Shown here: positions 40,869 through 50,165 of the stretch, one piece after another
How the letters are laid out: every line of letters starts with the position of its first letter
How positions within the stretch are numbered: the first letter of the stretch is position 1
Assembly: GCA_002470515.1 (NCBI GenBank)
Contig: DKML01000020.1
Span: 62,001-126,000 of the forward strand
Direction: 5' to 3'
DNA length: 64,000 nucleotides
Source: Proteobacteria bacterium UBA7415
GTDB taxonomy: Bacteria > Pseudomonadota > Gammaproteobacteria > Arenicellales > Arenicellaceae
Notes under the pieces: model-generated
Seen by the model: the letters and a program-made list of their open reading frames with translations, nothing else
Told to the model about the DNA's origin: nothing
Database searches by the model: none
Translations under genes and position numbers: made by a program

Positions 40869-41639
40869 GTGTCGATAATAATTTTTCGTAGTGTCAAAGC
40901 CCATATCGAAAAAGAGAACTGGTTTGCTGTTGGAGTAGACTTCTTTATTGTAGTCGTTGGTGTTTTCGTTGGTTTGCAGGTAGAGAATTGGAATGAGGCG
41001 CAAACATTAGATAATAGAGAGACGGAATTACTTTATGAACTAAAGAAGGAAATGGAAAACTCTATCATTACTACAAATCAAAAGATTGATAGTTACGCTC
41101 AAGTAGCCGCTGCGGGCAAGCGGTCTCTCGACTTCCTCTCAAGCAATGTGTCGTGCGAGACAGAGTGTTGGGCGATTCTGGTTGACTTTATGCATGCCTC
41201 ACAATGGCAGGCTTTATCCGTTAAAAGATCAAGTTATGAAAATATGCGCCGCATTGGACTTCCCAGAAAAAGCGCAGTTGTTGACGCTGTTGAAGCCAAT
41301 CATGCGCAAGTCGATGCGGCTACCGCAGTTTTTTCGAGTTTGCCATACTATCGAGAGATTGTCCGCCAGTTGATATCAAATGAGGCTCAGTTATTCTATT
41401 GGAATAACTATTATTCATTGATTGCAGGCGTTGAAAGCTATGACTTAAACTGCGCAAACGGTGTCACAGAGGACAGTGCATTAGAGACGGTTGAGGCAAT
41501 TGTTCAGCACCCCGAGATTAAGCCGCACTTAACTAAGTGGTATGGTGCCGCCGCTCTTCTAGCGATAAGCTTAGACGTTCAAAATACTTTAGCAGAGACC
41601 GCAATTGAGGTGATTGAAGCTGAATTAGAGCGCCGCTAA
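40869..41639 (+). CDS. DUF6090-like membrane-anchored protein
   Basis: Protein of unknown function, 256 residues, starting at GTG 40869, 19 bases after the MAPEG stop. One N-terminal membrane span at about 17-37 contains the motif VVGVFVGLQVENWNEA, typical of a family common in marine bacteria (DUF6090-like). The rest is a soluble, mostly helical domain with a CETEC cysteine pair near residue 95 and another cysteine near 195. Likely topology is a short cytoplasmic end and a large exported domain. The family name rests on the N-terminal motif only. Confidence 0.65.
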   Translation: MSIIIFRSVKAHIEKENWFAVGVDFFIVVVGVFVGLQVENWNEAQTLDNRETELLYELKKEMENSIITTNQKIDSYAQVAAAGKRSLDFLSSNVSCETECWAILVDFMHASQWQALSVKRSSYENMRRIGLPRKSAVVDAVEANHAQVDAATAVFSSLPYYREIVRQLISNEAQLFYWNNYYSLIAGVESYDLNCANGVTEDSALETVEAIVQHPEIKPHLTKWYGAAALLAISLDVQNTLAETAIEVIEAELERR

Positions 41640-41828
41640 ACCTTTTACGATCTTTTACACAACACATTAAGGGATAGACTTAAAAAGGTGTGTCAAATCT
41701 TTTTATAATAGATGGAGACAAGCCACGTTTTGAATGTCTGCTTTGGGCTGTAAATTCAAGCAGACAGTTAGACCTACATCCGTATTCGTTCAAGCCCTAA
41801 TATTGCTGTGCCAACGACGTAATCTGTT

Positions 41829-42221
41829 TTATTCTGAACCTGCGTCAATAGGTCTAATACGCAACAGCCAAAGCAAGCCATTTCGGAGCCCGCGTAAGAC
41901 TGGATAAACTACCTTAGCTACCTTGGTACTGCCAAATAAAGCTTGGTTTATGCGATTGAACAGTCCGTGATGACTGCTCAGTTTGTTTAAGTAGCTTAGT
42001 GCCTCATCAGCATGGAATGATCTATCGCCATCGTTGACTATTATTCCTTGGTCTATATCTAAGCCCGAATTTGCCGCAGCGGCACACTCTTGTGGTGCTT
42101 GTCTGGCATCAATGAGTTCAATCTGGTGCGTATCGTTGCTTCGTTGCAGTTGACCCACATACAGTTTGCACACGGGGCATTCGCCGTCGTAGAGCACCGA
42201 GAGAGCAGGGGGTTCTTTCAT
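41829..42221 (-). CDS. DCC-family (DUF393) thiol-disulfide protein
   Basis: Small thioredoxin-like protein of the DCC family. ATG 42221 is chosen over GTG 42251 because AAGGA lies just upstream; the product has 130 residues. The defining motif LYDGECPVCK is at about residues 9-18 and DARQAPQE at about 40-47, and the C terminus has a hydrophobic stretch (YPVLRGLRNGLLWLLRI). Its natural partner and substrate are not known. It is divergent from the saccharopine-dehydrogenase-like gene. Confidence 0.85.
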   Translation of the reverse strand: MKEPPALSVLYDGECPVCKLYVGQLQRSNDTHQIELIDARQAPQECAAAANSGLDIDQGIIVNDGDRSFHADEALSYLNKLSSHHGLFNRINQALFGSTKVAKVVYPVLRGLRNGLLWLLRIRPIDAGSE

Positions 42222-42362
42222 TCGTTCCTTCTTTAGTCCTATCTTTAACACTATATTTTCGTCACTTGATACATCTTTGCCAAGTTTGGTCGGGGATTTG
42301 ATGCGGTGTTCGCTTTACATGTGCGATAGTATAAAGCTAACAATCACTAATACTAAAAAATC

Positions 42363-43532
42363 ATGAAAGAGTTTGATCTGATTATCTATGGTGCTTCTGG
42401 GTTTACTGGAAGGCTTGTTGCCGAATACCTCAATAGCGAATACGGCGCCGCTGGCGATCTGCGTTGGGCTATGGCGGGGCGCAGTAAGTCTAAGTTGGCG
42501 CAAGTGCGCGACGAAATGGGCTTGCCTGCTGATACTCCGTTGGTTGTAGCCGACACGTCGGATTCAGCGTCTTTAGATGCCATGGTTGCTCGTACTAAAG
42601 TTGTAGCGACTACGGTCGGTCCTTATCAATTGTATGGTTCAGATTTGGTTAGAGCGTGCGCAGAGGCCGGAACCGACTACGTTGATCTATGTGGTGAGTC
42701 GGTTTGGATGCGTCATATGATTGACCAACACTCTGAAGCTGCCCAAAAGTCAGGCGCGCGCATTGTGTTTTCTTGCGGCTTTGATTCAATTCCCTTTGAT
42801 CTGGGCGTGTATCTCTTACAACAAGAAGCCGTGAAGCGATTTGGTGCGCCTTTTAAGGAAGTTAAAGGGCGTGTCAGAGCCATGAAAGGCACATTCTCTG
42901 GTGGTACTGCCGCGAGCTTGCAAGAGTCGGTTAAGCGCGCACGGTCAGACAAAGAAGTCTTTGCCCTCGCAATCAACCCGTATGCCTTAGTACCTGGATT
43001 TGCGGGTCCTGAGCAACCTAATGGTGATGTAGTGCAGTACTCAGAGGAATTGGATAGCTGGGAAGCACCTTTTATTATGGCCGCCATTAATACTCGCAAC
43101 ATACACCGTTCAAACGCTTTGATGGACTCTATGTATGGCGAAGATTTTCTGTATTCAGAAATGTTGTTAACCGGACCGGGTGAAAAAGGCGAGAAAATTG
43201 CTAAAGCGGTAGCGGGCGATAAGTCTATGGCGGGGCCTGATGCGCCTAAGCCGGGCGAGGGCCCAAGCAAAGCTGAACGTGAAGCAGGTCTTTACGACGT
43301 TCTTTTTTATGGTGTAACTAAGGCGGGCGACAAAATTGCGGTTGGCGTTAAAGGTGATCGTGATCCTGGATATGGCTCAACATGTAAATTGATTAGTGAG
43401 AGTGCATTGTGCTTATTGAATGAAGCCAGTGATACACCTGGTGGTATTTGGACGACCGCACCCGCGCTAGGTAACCACCTAATTAACCGACTCCAAGAGC
43501 ACGCCGGAGTGAGTTTTGAAATAGAAAGCTAG
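42363..43532 (+). CDS. Saccharopine dehydrogenase-like NADP-binding oxidoreductase
   Basis: Rossmann-fold oxidoreductase of the saccharopine dehydrogenase superfamily, close to the trans-acting enoyl reductase subgroup. The 389-residue product has the dinucleotide-binding IYGASGFTGRLVAEYL at about residues 8-23, TTVGPYQLYG near 85, and GTDYVDLCGE near 103. The subgroup acts on lipid or polyketide intermediates in mycobacteria, but bacterial members outside that group have no assigned substrate. It stands alone and ends at an intrinsic terminator. Confidence 0.82.
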   Translation: MKEFDLIIYGASGFTGRLVAEYLNSEYGAAGDLRWAMAGRSKSKLAQVRDEMGLPADTPLVVADTSDSASLDAMVARTKVVATTVGPYQLYGSDLVRACAEAGTDYVDLCGESVWMRHMIDQHSEAAQKSGARIVFSCGFDSIPFDLGVYLLQQEAVKRFGAPFKEVKGRVRAMKGTFSGGTAASLQESVKRARSDKEVFALAINPYALVPGFAGPEQPNGDVVQYSEELDSWEAPFIMAAINTRNIHRSNALMDSMYGEDFLYSEMLLTGPGEKGEKIAKAVAGDKSMAGPDAPKPGEGPSKAEREAGLYDVLFYGVTKAGDKIAVGVKGDRDPGYGSTCKLISESALCLLNEASDTPGGIWTTAPALGNHLINRLQEHAGVSFEIES

Positions 43533-43598
43533 ACCGTTTACTTTTGCATTTCAGTAATTCTGTTCAAGCAGAACGTTAATTTCTGCAACTTGCTAGAC

Positions 43599-43630
43599 GT
43601 CTGATCGCTAACTAGGCGATCAGACCCTTT
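43599..43630 (+). terminator. Terminator after the saccharopine dehydrogenase-like gene
   Basis: GTCTGATCGC (43599-43608) and GCGATCAGAC (43616-43625) form a perfect 10-bp stem with a seven-base loop, followed by CCTTTTCTT. It separates this gene from the protease gene downstream. Confidence 0.85.
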
Positions 43631-43797
43631 TCTTAATTAAACGTAATACATTGTTCACTTGAGGTTAAGCATTTCAGCCTTAAACTCTTCTCTGAAACAT
43701 TACTAACAGATCAACTGTACGCTAAGTAATGTTTTAAACGTTATTGATGATCCTGGTTTTTGCGACTGTAAAGACCGACAGCCAAACGGAGAAGTAT

Positions 43798-45387
43798 ATG
43801 AACAGATTGTTTCCTCGAGTTATTTTGCCAGCCCTAAAGTGGAGCGCTTTAGTCTTAGCGACAGCCGCTGTAGTCACTACAGTCACTACAGTCACTACAC
43901 TCAACGTGTATGCCGATAACGACTCGCAAAGCTTGCAAGTGTTGCCTATGGAGCCAACATCGGTTGCGGCAATTGCTCCAATCAATAAACCTGGCTTACA
44001 GCCTTGGGCACCGAGTGCCGGGTTTGCAGATCTTATTGAGCATGTTAGCCCAGCCGTAGTGCACGTCTCGACCAGTGGCTTTGTGGAGCGTTCAGGTTCA
44101 CGCAACGGGCGTAACTTTCAGTTCCCTCCAGGTTGGGAAGATTTTTTCCGCGACTTTCAAAATCCTCGTGGCAATCAAGACGAGTCCGAAGATGATCAAC
44201 CTCAGAGCAAACAAAAACGTCCTTTAGGCATTGGTTCTGGCTTTGTGATCAGCGCAGATGGCTATGTAGTCACTAATCACCACGTGATTGATAGGGCTGA
44301 CGAGATTGTAGTTGCCATGACTAATGGTGACGAATACCAAGCACAAATTATTGGCAGCGACCCAAAAACAGATTTGGCGTTACTCAAGTTAGACGATGCG
44401 AGCGACTTACCTTTTGTAGTATGGGGCGATGATGAAAAATCACGGGTTGGCGACTGGGTAGTAGCCATTGGAAACCCATTTGGATTGGGTGGGTCTGCCA
44501 GTACCGGTATTATCTCGGCTCGTGGTAGAGATATTCGATCTGGCCCATATGATGATTACATCCAGGTTGATGCGGCTATTAACCGAGGCAATTCTGGTGG
44601 ACCGTTGTTTAATACTCGCGGCGAAGTAATCGGTATTAATACCGCAATCTATTCTCCCAATGGCGGTAGTGTTGGTATCGGTTTCTCGATTCCAGCGACT
44701 ATGGCCAAGGGTGTTGTTCGCCAGCTACAAGAATCGGGCAGCGTTGAACGCGGTTGGATCGGCGTTGGTATTCAGGAAATGGATAAAGATCTAGCCGATA
44801 GTCTAGGTCGCGACAACGACTCGGGTGCTTTGATCACTGCGGTTGAAGAGGGCGCACCAGCGTCTAAAGCCGGTTTACAAGTGGGTGACATCATTCTTGA
44901 ATTTGACGGTCATGCAATCGAAGAGATGCGCGACCTTCCACGTGTTGTAGCGCAAGCCAGTGTAGGCGGTAACTATCGGTTGTCTATCTGGCGCGATGGT
45001 GATCTAAAGAACTTAACCATTAAGACAGAACCGTTTCCAGACGAACTTGCAGGCACGTCCGCAACGCCCACTCCAGAAGAGTCTACTGAAAGTAACCTGA
45101 TCGACGCCCAATTAAAGTTGCTGAGCGATTATGAGCGTCGAGAGTATGGGATCGACAGTTCGATCTCTGGTGTGCTGGTCGAGAGCGTTGAACGTAACGG
45201 CCTTGCGGCGCGCAACGGATTACGGCGTGGCGATGTAATTGTGCAGGTTGATAGCAAGGCAATGACGTCTGCGCAAGCGGTGACCGACACGTTATCGAGC
45301 GCTAAAGATGCCGGCCGATCAAAAGTATCGATGCTTTTGAATCGTGGCGGAAATTCACGCTTCCTAGCATTCAGCTTAGAAGACTAA
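43798..45387 (+). CDS. Do/DegQ-family periplasmic serine protease
   Basis: Quality-control serine protease and chaperone of the HtrA family. I start at ATG 43798 (GGAG upstream), not at 43744, because a signal peptide follows at once. The 529-residue product has the catalytic triad H162 (TNHHVID), D192 (KTDLALL) and S266 (GNSGGP), then two PDZ domains at about 300-400 and 430-525. The signal-peptide C region contains VTT three times, coded by three identical 9-bp repeats. Two OmpR-type two-component systems follow, suggesting a role in sensing or fixing envelope stress. Confidence 0.93.
   Translation: MNRLFPRVILPALKWSALVLATAAVVTTVTTVTTLNVYADNDSQSLQVLPMEPTSVAAIAPINKPGLQPWAPSAGFADLIEHVSPAVVHVSTSGFVERSGSRNGRNFQFPPGWEDFFRDFQNPRGNQDESEDDQPQSKQKRPLGIGSGFVISADGYVVTNHHVIDRADEIVVAMTNGDEYQAQIIGSDPKTDLALLKLDDASDLPFVVWGDDEKSRVGDWVVAIGNPFGLGGSASTGIISARGRDIRSGPYDDYIQVDAAINRGNSGGPLFNTRGEVIGINTAIYSPNGGSVGIGFSIPATMAKGVVRQLQESGSVERGWIGVGIQEMDKDLADSLGRDNDSGALITAVEEGAPASKAGLQVGDIILEFDGHAIEEMRDLPRVVAQASVGGNYRLSIWRDGDLKNLTIKTEPFPDELAGTSATPTPEESTESNLIDAQLKLLSDYERREYGIDSSISGVLVESVERNGLAARNGLRRGDVIVQVDSKAMTSAQAVTDTLSSAKDAGRSKVSMLLNRGGNSRFLAFSLED
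43873..43899. repeat. 9-bp tandem repeat inside the signal peptide of the Do protease
   Basis: GTCACTACA occurs three times exactly (43873-43881, 43882-43890, 43891-43899). Because the unit is nine bases it adds or removes three residues (VTT) without shifting the frame, so copy number could alter the export signal length. Confidence 0.9.
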
Positions 45388-45401
45388 TCAGTACAATTCT
45401 T

Positions 45402-45437
45402 TCATGACCGTTGCTTAACTTAACGCGACGGTCATGA
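45402..45437. promoter_or_regulatory. 13-bp hairpin between protease and response regulator genes
   Basis: TCATGACCGTTGC (45402-45414) pairs with GCGACGGTCATGA (45425-45437), with one G-T pair and a ten-base loop. The following GTTTCACTG is only weakly T-rich. It is 15 bases after the protease stop and could partly terminate the protease transcript, or be an operator for the regulator that follows. Confidence 0.6.
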
Positions 45438-45464
45438 GTTTCACTGAGACTATAAGGTATAACT

Positions 45465-46172
45465 ATGAATTCTCTAAAAATGAAAAAAAATATGATTCAC
45501 GTGCTGGTAGTTGAAGACGATCAAGAGACCGCGTCTTATATCGTTAAGGGCTTGAAGGAATGTGGTCACAATGCTGACCACGCTGCTGACGGACGCGAAG
45601 GTTTGTTGATGGCCGACTCAACTGAGTATCAGGTAATTATTGCTGATCGAATGTTGCCTAAGGTTGATGGCGTAACCATGACTAGAACCTTAAGAGGCAG
45701 CGGCAACCGTACACCTATTTTAATGCTGAGTGCGCTGGGCGATGTCGATGACCGAGTAGCTGGCTTAAAAGCCGGTGCTGACGATTATTTAGTAAAACCG
45801 TTCGCATTCTCAGAATTGCAAGCGCGTATCGAAGCCTTAGTGCGACGTGCTGAACCAGAGTCTCCCGATACGGTATTAACTGTTTCTGATCTAGAAATGG
45901 ATTTACTCAAACGCGAAGTACGTCGCAACGACCAGAAGATAGACTTGCAACCACGTGAATTTAGGCTACTAGAGTACCTAATGCGCCATAGCGGCCAGGT
46001 AGTGACTCGTACGATGTTACTCGAAAAGGTATGGGATTATCATTTTGACCCCCAAACTAACGTAATTGACGTTCATATCAGTCGTTTACGCGGTAAGATT
46101 GATAAGGAATTCGACGTTTCTTTACTGCATACCGTACGCGGGGCAGGGTACATGCTCAGTGAGCCAGATTAA
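45465..46172 (+). CDS. OmpR-family response regulator (first pair)
   Basis: DNA-binding response regulator, 235 residues. The receiver domain spans about 12-125, with acidic VVEDD near 14-18, phospho-acceptor D61 in IIADRMLP, and K near 110 (LVKPFAF). The winged-helix trans_reg_C domain spans about 140-233 (ALVRR, LQPREFRLLEYL, VWDYHFDPQTNVIDVHISRLRGKID). It overlaps the partner kinase gene. Start could also be one of the following Met codons at residue 6 or 10. Confidence 0.93.
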   Translation: MNSLKMKKNMIHVLVVEDDQETASYIVKGLKECGHNADHAADGREGLLMADSTEYQVIIADRMLPKVDGVTMTRTLRGSGNRTPILMLSALGDVDDRVAGLKAGADDYLVKPFAFSELQARIEALVRRAEPESPDTVLTVSDLEMDLLKREVRRNDQKIDLQPREFRLLEYLMRHSGQVVTRTMLLEKVWDYHFDPQTNVIDVHISRLRGKIDKEFDVSLLHTVRGAGYMLSEPD

Positions 46173-47565
46173 TCCATTTAAAAGCTCGTTAGTCCGAATA
46201 ACTATTGCTTATGTCTTGTTATTCGGATTATCGGTTTCAATTATTCTTGGTCTTATCTATTGGTCGACCATTGTCTATACGACCAATCAGACAGACGAGA
46301 ACATCAGCGCCGAAATACAGGCGCTTTCTTCTGTGTATGCCCAAAAAGGATATTCTGGGCTAGCCGCCACATTGTCTGAACGAGTGCGCCAGCAACGTCC
46401 AGGTGATTCAACTCTTTATTTGTTGACCGATCACAACTTTGAACCGTTGTTTGGCAATATTTCTGGGTGGCCTAAAGTGGCTTACGATAAAGACGGTTGG
46501 TTAGACTTTAGACTGGATGACTTACTAGACGAAAATGGTGGTGAGTTTAGTGCGCGCGCTAGAACGTTTGAGGTTGAGAACCGCTTCAACCTATTGGTTG
46601 GGGAGGGTATGAAAGACCTCCGAAACTTACGCGAATTGGTTACTCAAGCTTTAATCTGGAGTTTGTTGGTGACGGTTGTTTTGGGATTGTTGATGGGCTA
46701 TATGATGCGTTCAACACTGCGTTCTCGTCTGACGGCGATCAACAGCATTAGTCGTGAGATCATGAAAGGTGATTTTCGACAGCGTATTACTACCAAAGGT
46801 TCCGGAGATGAGTTTGATGAACTGGGTGACAACCTCAATATCATGTTAGAGCGTATTGAGAATGGAGTAGAGGGCGTACGCCGCGTCTCAGACAATATTG
46901 CGCACGATTTAAAGACGCCGCTTGCCCGTATGAAGAATAAGGTCGAAGAACTGCATAGAAAGTTCGATATCGACAGCCCTGAACACAAAGCGTTAGACAA
47001 CATCGTGGCTGAGGCAGATGGGTTGTTAGCTACGTTTAATGCACTTCTAAGAATTGCCCGCATTGAGTACAGCGAAAAACGTAAAGAGTTTGGCTCGGTT
47101 GAGGTAGATGCTCTATTAGAGGATTTGCTCGAACTATATGAACCTCTAACTGAAGAAAAGAATCAGCGTCTAAACGTTTTGACCATCGAGCCGGTGACCG
47201 TTTTAGCCGACCGTGACATGTTATTTCAAGCGCTCGCCAATCTCATTGATAACGCCATTAAATACACGCCTGCTGACGGACAGATAGAAATATCTCTTAT
47301 TGATGCCGACGCGGGTGCCTATTTAGAAATCGCTGATAATGGGCCAGGTATTCCTGCCGAAGAATACGACAATGTCGTGCAGCGTTTTTATCGGATTGAT
47401 GAGAGTCGTACCACGCCAGGCAGTGGTCTGGGTTTGGCCTTAGTTTCGGCGGTATTGAGAGTGCATCAAATGCAGTTAACCTTTGAGGATAACAACCCTG
47501 GACTAAGGGTGCGCGTGGGCTTACCTAAGCTAGTTCAGAAAAAAGGGAGCGCGGCAAAAACATAA
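46159..47565 (+). CDS. Sensor histidine kinase (first pair)
   Basis: Membrane sensor kinase that pairs with the response regulator just upstream. I start at GTG 46159, which overlaps the regulator stop by 14 bases, rather than at 46066 where the frame opens inside the regulator gene. The 468-residue product has membrane spans at about 11-33 and 165-185, a periplasmic loop of about 130 residues with no known domain, a HAMP region, phospho-acceptor H249 in IAHDLKTPLAR, and the kinase ATPase domain with LIDNAIKYTP, DNGPGIP and GSGLGLALV. All catalytic boxes are intact. Confidence 0.92.
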   Translation: MSQINPFKSSLVRITIAYVLLFGLSVSIILGLIYWSTIVYTTNQTDENISAEIQALSSVYAQKGYSGLAATLSERVRQQRPGDSTLYLLTDHNFEPLFGNISGWPKVAYDKDGWLDFRLDDLLDENGGEFSARARTFEVENRFNLLVGEGMKDLRNLRELVTQALIWSLLVTVVLGLLMGYMMRSTLRSRLTAINSISREIMKGDFRQRITTKGSGDEFDELGDNLNIMLERIENGVEGVRRVSDNIAHDLKTPLARMKNKVEELHRKFDIDSPEHKALDNIVAEADGLLATFNALLRIARIEYSEKRKEFGSVEVDALLEDLLELYEPLTEEKNQRLNVLTIEPVTVLADRDMLFQALANLIDNAIKYTPADGQIEISLIDADAGAYLEIADNGPGIPAEEYDNVVQRFYRIDESRTTPGSGLGLALVSAVLRVHQMQLTFEDNNPGLRVRVGLPKLVQKKGSAAKT

Positions 47566-47800
47566 ACAGCGCTGGTCTCTTAGTGTTGGCTTTGATTTAG
47601 GGGTGCCTCGTTTACTGTAGTGTTTTTACAAAGGGTTTAAGACATTTTTGTTTCACGTTGTAATCACGATGTTGTCCCTACTATCCGCCCAGAACATAAC
47701 CCTAGGGCGCAACTTTAGTCTGTAATGATAAAACCATACTTCCAAAGACTGTTAATGCAGTTGTCGGCCCTTTAATCTATCTAAATACAGTATTGATATT

Positions 47801-48490
47801 ATGAGTAATACCACTCGCATTCTTATTATAGAAGACCATCGTGACATTGCTGAAATGTTGTACGACTATTTCGAGCGCAGAGACTATGAACTCGACTACG
47901 CCAGTGATGGCCGAATGGGCTTTAACTTAGCCAACCAGAACGAATACGATGTAATTCTCTTGGATCTTATGTTGCCAGAAATGGACGGAATGGATGTTTG
48001 TAAGAAGCTCCGCGAAGAATCTAAGAACTACACGCCAATATTAATGATGACCGCCCGTGACACTCTGCAAGACAAAGTTAAAGGCCTAGATATGGGCGCG
48101 GACGATTATTTGGTTAAACCATTTGAAATCTTAGAACTTGAGGCTCGAATTCGAGCGTTAATGCGCCGTAAAGGGCAGGTGGCTCAACAAGAGATTCTGC
48201 AAGTAGCAGACCTACAATTGGATACCGGAACCCTTGAAGTATTGCGTGGCGACGTACCTATCTATTTGTCACCTATAGGTCTGAAGATTCTTACGATTCT
48301 TATGAAGGAGTCGCCCAAAGTGGTTAGCCGTAATCAGCTAGAGCACGAAATTTGGGGCGACATATTGCCAGACAGCGATACTCTGCGCAGCCATATGTAC
48401 AATTTGCGTAAGCAGATAGACAAGCCGTTTGAAACGCCGCTGCTACAAACGATTCAATCGCGCGGGTATAGAATTGGCGATGCGGCTTAA
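47801..48490 (+). CDS. OmpR-family response regulator (second pair)
   Basis: DNA-binding response regulator, 229 residues. Receiver domain: IIEDHRD near 7-13, phospho-acceptor D55 in LLDLMLPEMDG, and the conserved lysine in YLVKPFE near 105. The C-terminal winged helix (SPIGLKILTIL, SRNQLEHEIWGDILPDSDTLRSHMYNLRKQID) completes it. It is more like typical OmpR/PhoB proteins than the first regulator in the block. The partner kinase gene follows with 89 bases between. Confidence 0.94.
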   Translation: MSNTTRILIIEDHRDIAEMLYDYFERRDYELDYASDGRMGFNLANQNEYDVILLDLMLPEMDGMDVCKKLREESKNYTPILMMTARDTLQDKVKGLDMGADDYLVKPFEILELEARIRALMRRKGQVAQQEILQVADLQLDTGTLEVLRGDVPIYLSPIGLKILTILMKESPKVVSRNQLEHEIWGDILPDSDTLRSHMYNLRKQIDKPFETPLLQTIQSRGYRIGDAA

Positions 48491-48579
48491 GTTATAGCGA
48501 GCCTCGCCAGTTTTAGTGTAATCTACCTGAGTCTTATTTGCCTGGCCTGGCGATTAAGTGTAGATACCAAGGAAACCTC

Positions 48580-49887
48580 ATGAAAAAGTACGACTTAAGC
48601 CAATCCACCATAAGGAATAAGTTGGGTCGTAAGATGACCCTGCAATCCGGATTGATTGGCTTGGTTGCTGTTTTGGGTATAGGTTTTGCAAGCATCGTAA
48701 TTGAGCAGTTTTTGGTGCGCGAAGCCCTACGGCGAGAAGCGATTCATTTTTGGTCTATCTATGAGCAGCAAGAAACTTATCTAGCGCCTAATACGGCCAA
48801 CTTAAAAGGCTACCTTGTACCCCTAGAGTCTACTGACGGGATTCCTCCCGAACTTTTAGGTTGGGGCTTGGGCTATCACAAGATGCACGGCCAAACAGCT
48901 CACTCTCTTCTATATACTACCGAGCAATTCGACCACAGGCTGTATCTGCTGTTTGATGGTGAAAGCGTATTACGGCTAGCTTTATTTTTTGGGATATTCC
49001 CGCTAACCATAGTTTTGGTTTTGATTTATGTAACCGCGTGGTGGGTTTATCAAGAATCCAAGTATTTGCTGAGCCCCATTGTCTGGCTAGCCAACAAGTT
49101 TGACCGTTTTGATCCTGGTCGCTCGCAAGAAGGCTTGGCCGATTTAGATGATGTGCCTGGTGATGTAGATTGGGAGGTTGAAAAACTTGTCTCTTCATTC
49201 CGATCTTATTCTAAGCGAATCCAACAATTTGTTGAGCGCGAAAGAACCTTTACGCGAGATGCGAGTCATGAATTTCGCACGCCGCTAACGGTGATAAAAA
49301 TGGCGTCTGACTTGTTGTTAGCCGAACAAGACTTAGACGAGTATTCCAAAAAGTATGTCACTCGAATTAAAGGCTCAGCAAAGGATATGGAAGAGTTGAT
49401 TGACGCTTTTCTTATTCTGGCCCGTGAGACTGATAACGAATTTGAGGATCAGCACATTATTGTGGCTGACTTAATTGCCAAGGAAGTTTCGAAGTCAGAT
49501 GTTTTATTTCAAGATAAACCAGTGACCGTCGATATCGATCAGCAATTTCCACTTGAGCTGTATACCGCCGAAAAGGTTGTCTCTATTGTTCTCGGTAATC
49601 TTATTAGGAACGCCGTTCTGTATACCAATGAGGGAACGGTTACGATTAGAATTAAAGAACAGTCGGTCGAGATAGCGGACACCGGCATTGGCATGACAGA
49701 AGATCAAATCAAGAGGATTTTTCAGCCGTACTATCGAGCTGAACATACCGGCAAAACTCAAAGGCGCGGTTACGGCGTTGGTCTTACGGTCGTTAAGCGC
49801 TTATCAAATAGATTTAATTGGCGCGTAAAGGTTAAGAGTAAGATAGACGAAGGAACGTCTATTGAAGTGTTTTTTGACGGCCACTAA
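48580..49887 (+). CDS. Sensor histidine kinase (second pair)
   Basis: Membrane sensor kinase paired with the response regulator upstream. ATG 48580 has AAGGA upstream; the frame opens earlier at 48538 but without such a site. The 435-residue product has membrane spans at about 20-42 and 128-150, a periplasmic region of roughly 85 residues between them, phospho-acceptor H230 in DASHEFRTPLTV, and an ATPase domain with NLIRNAVLYT, ADTGIGM and RGYGVGLTVV. A canonical HAMP domain is not obvious between the second span and the kinase core. Confidence 0.92.
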   Translation: MKKYDLSQSTIRNKLGRKMTLQSGLIGLVAVLGIGFASIVIEQFLVREALRREAIHFWSIYEQQETYLAPNTANLKGYLVPLESTDGIPPELLGWGLGYHKMHGQTAHSLLYTTEQFDHRLYLLFDGESVLRLALFFGIFPLTIVLVLIYVTAWWVYQESKYLLSPIVWLANKFDRFDPGRSQEGLADLDDVPGDVDWEVEKLVSSFRSYSKRIQQFVERERTFTRDASHEFRTPLTVIKMASDLLLAEQDLDEYSKKYVTRIKGSAKDMEELIDAFLILARETDNEFEDQHIIVADLIAKEVSKSDVLFQDKPVTVDIDQQFPLELYTAEKVVSIVLGNLIRNAVLYTNEGTVTIRIKEQSVEIADTGIGMTEDQIKRIFQPYYRAEHTGKTQRRGYGVGLTVVKRLSNRFNWRVKVKSKIDEGTSIEVFFDGH

Positions 49888-50165
49888 ATTTTCCTTTTTG
49901 CGTTCTTAGGTTGTGCTCACGCCACTCCGTATGGGTTTGGTTTAGCTGGCCACAACCAATTTCATAAGCTTCCTAAAAAGTGCTGGAATTGCTTACTTTG
50001 CACGAGCATAATCAAACATACGACAACTCTGTGGTTACGGACTTTTTAGGCCGCACCGCTTAAATTTGTGATTCGCCGATATAATTCGTTTAGTTATCTC
50101 GCCGATCTAGTTGGTTAACCCAGTTTACGCATGTCTTACGTCATAATCAGTTTAGGACCATTTAA

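Noticed and set aside
42713..43270. 185-residue minus-strand frame opposite the saccharopine dehydrogenase-like gene
   Set aside because: No domain or signal; the plus-strand gene has a clear Rossmann motif and normal length.
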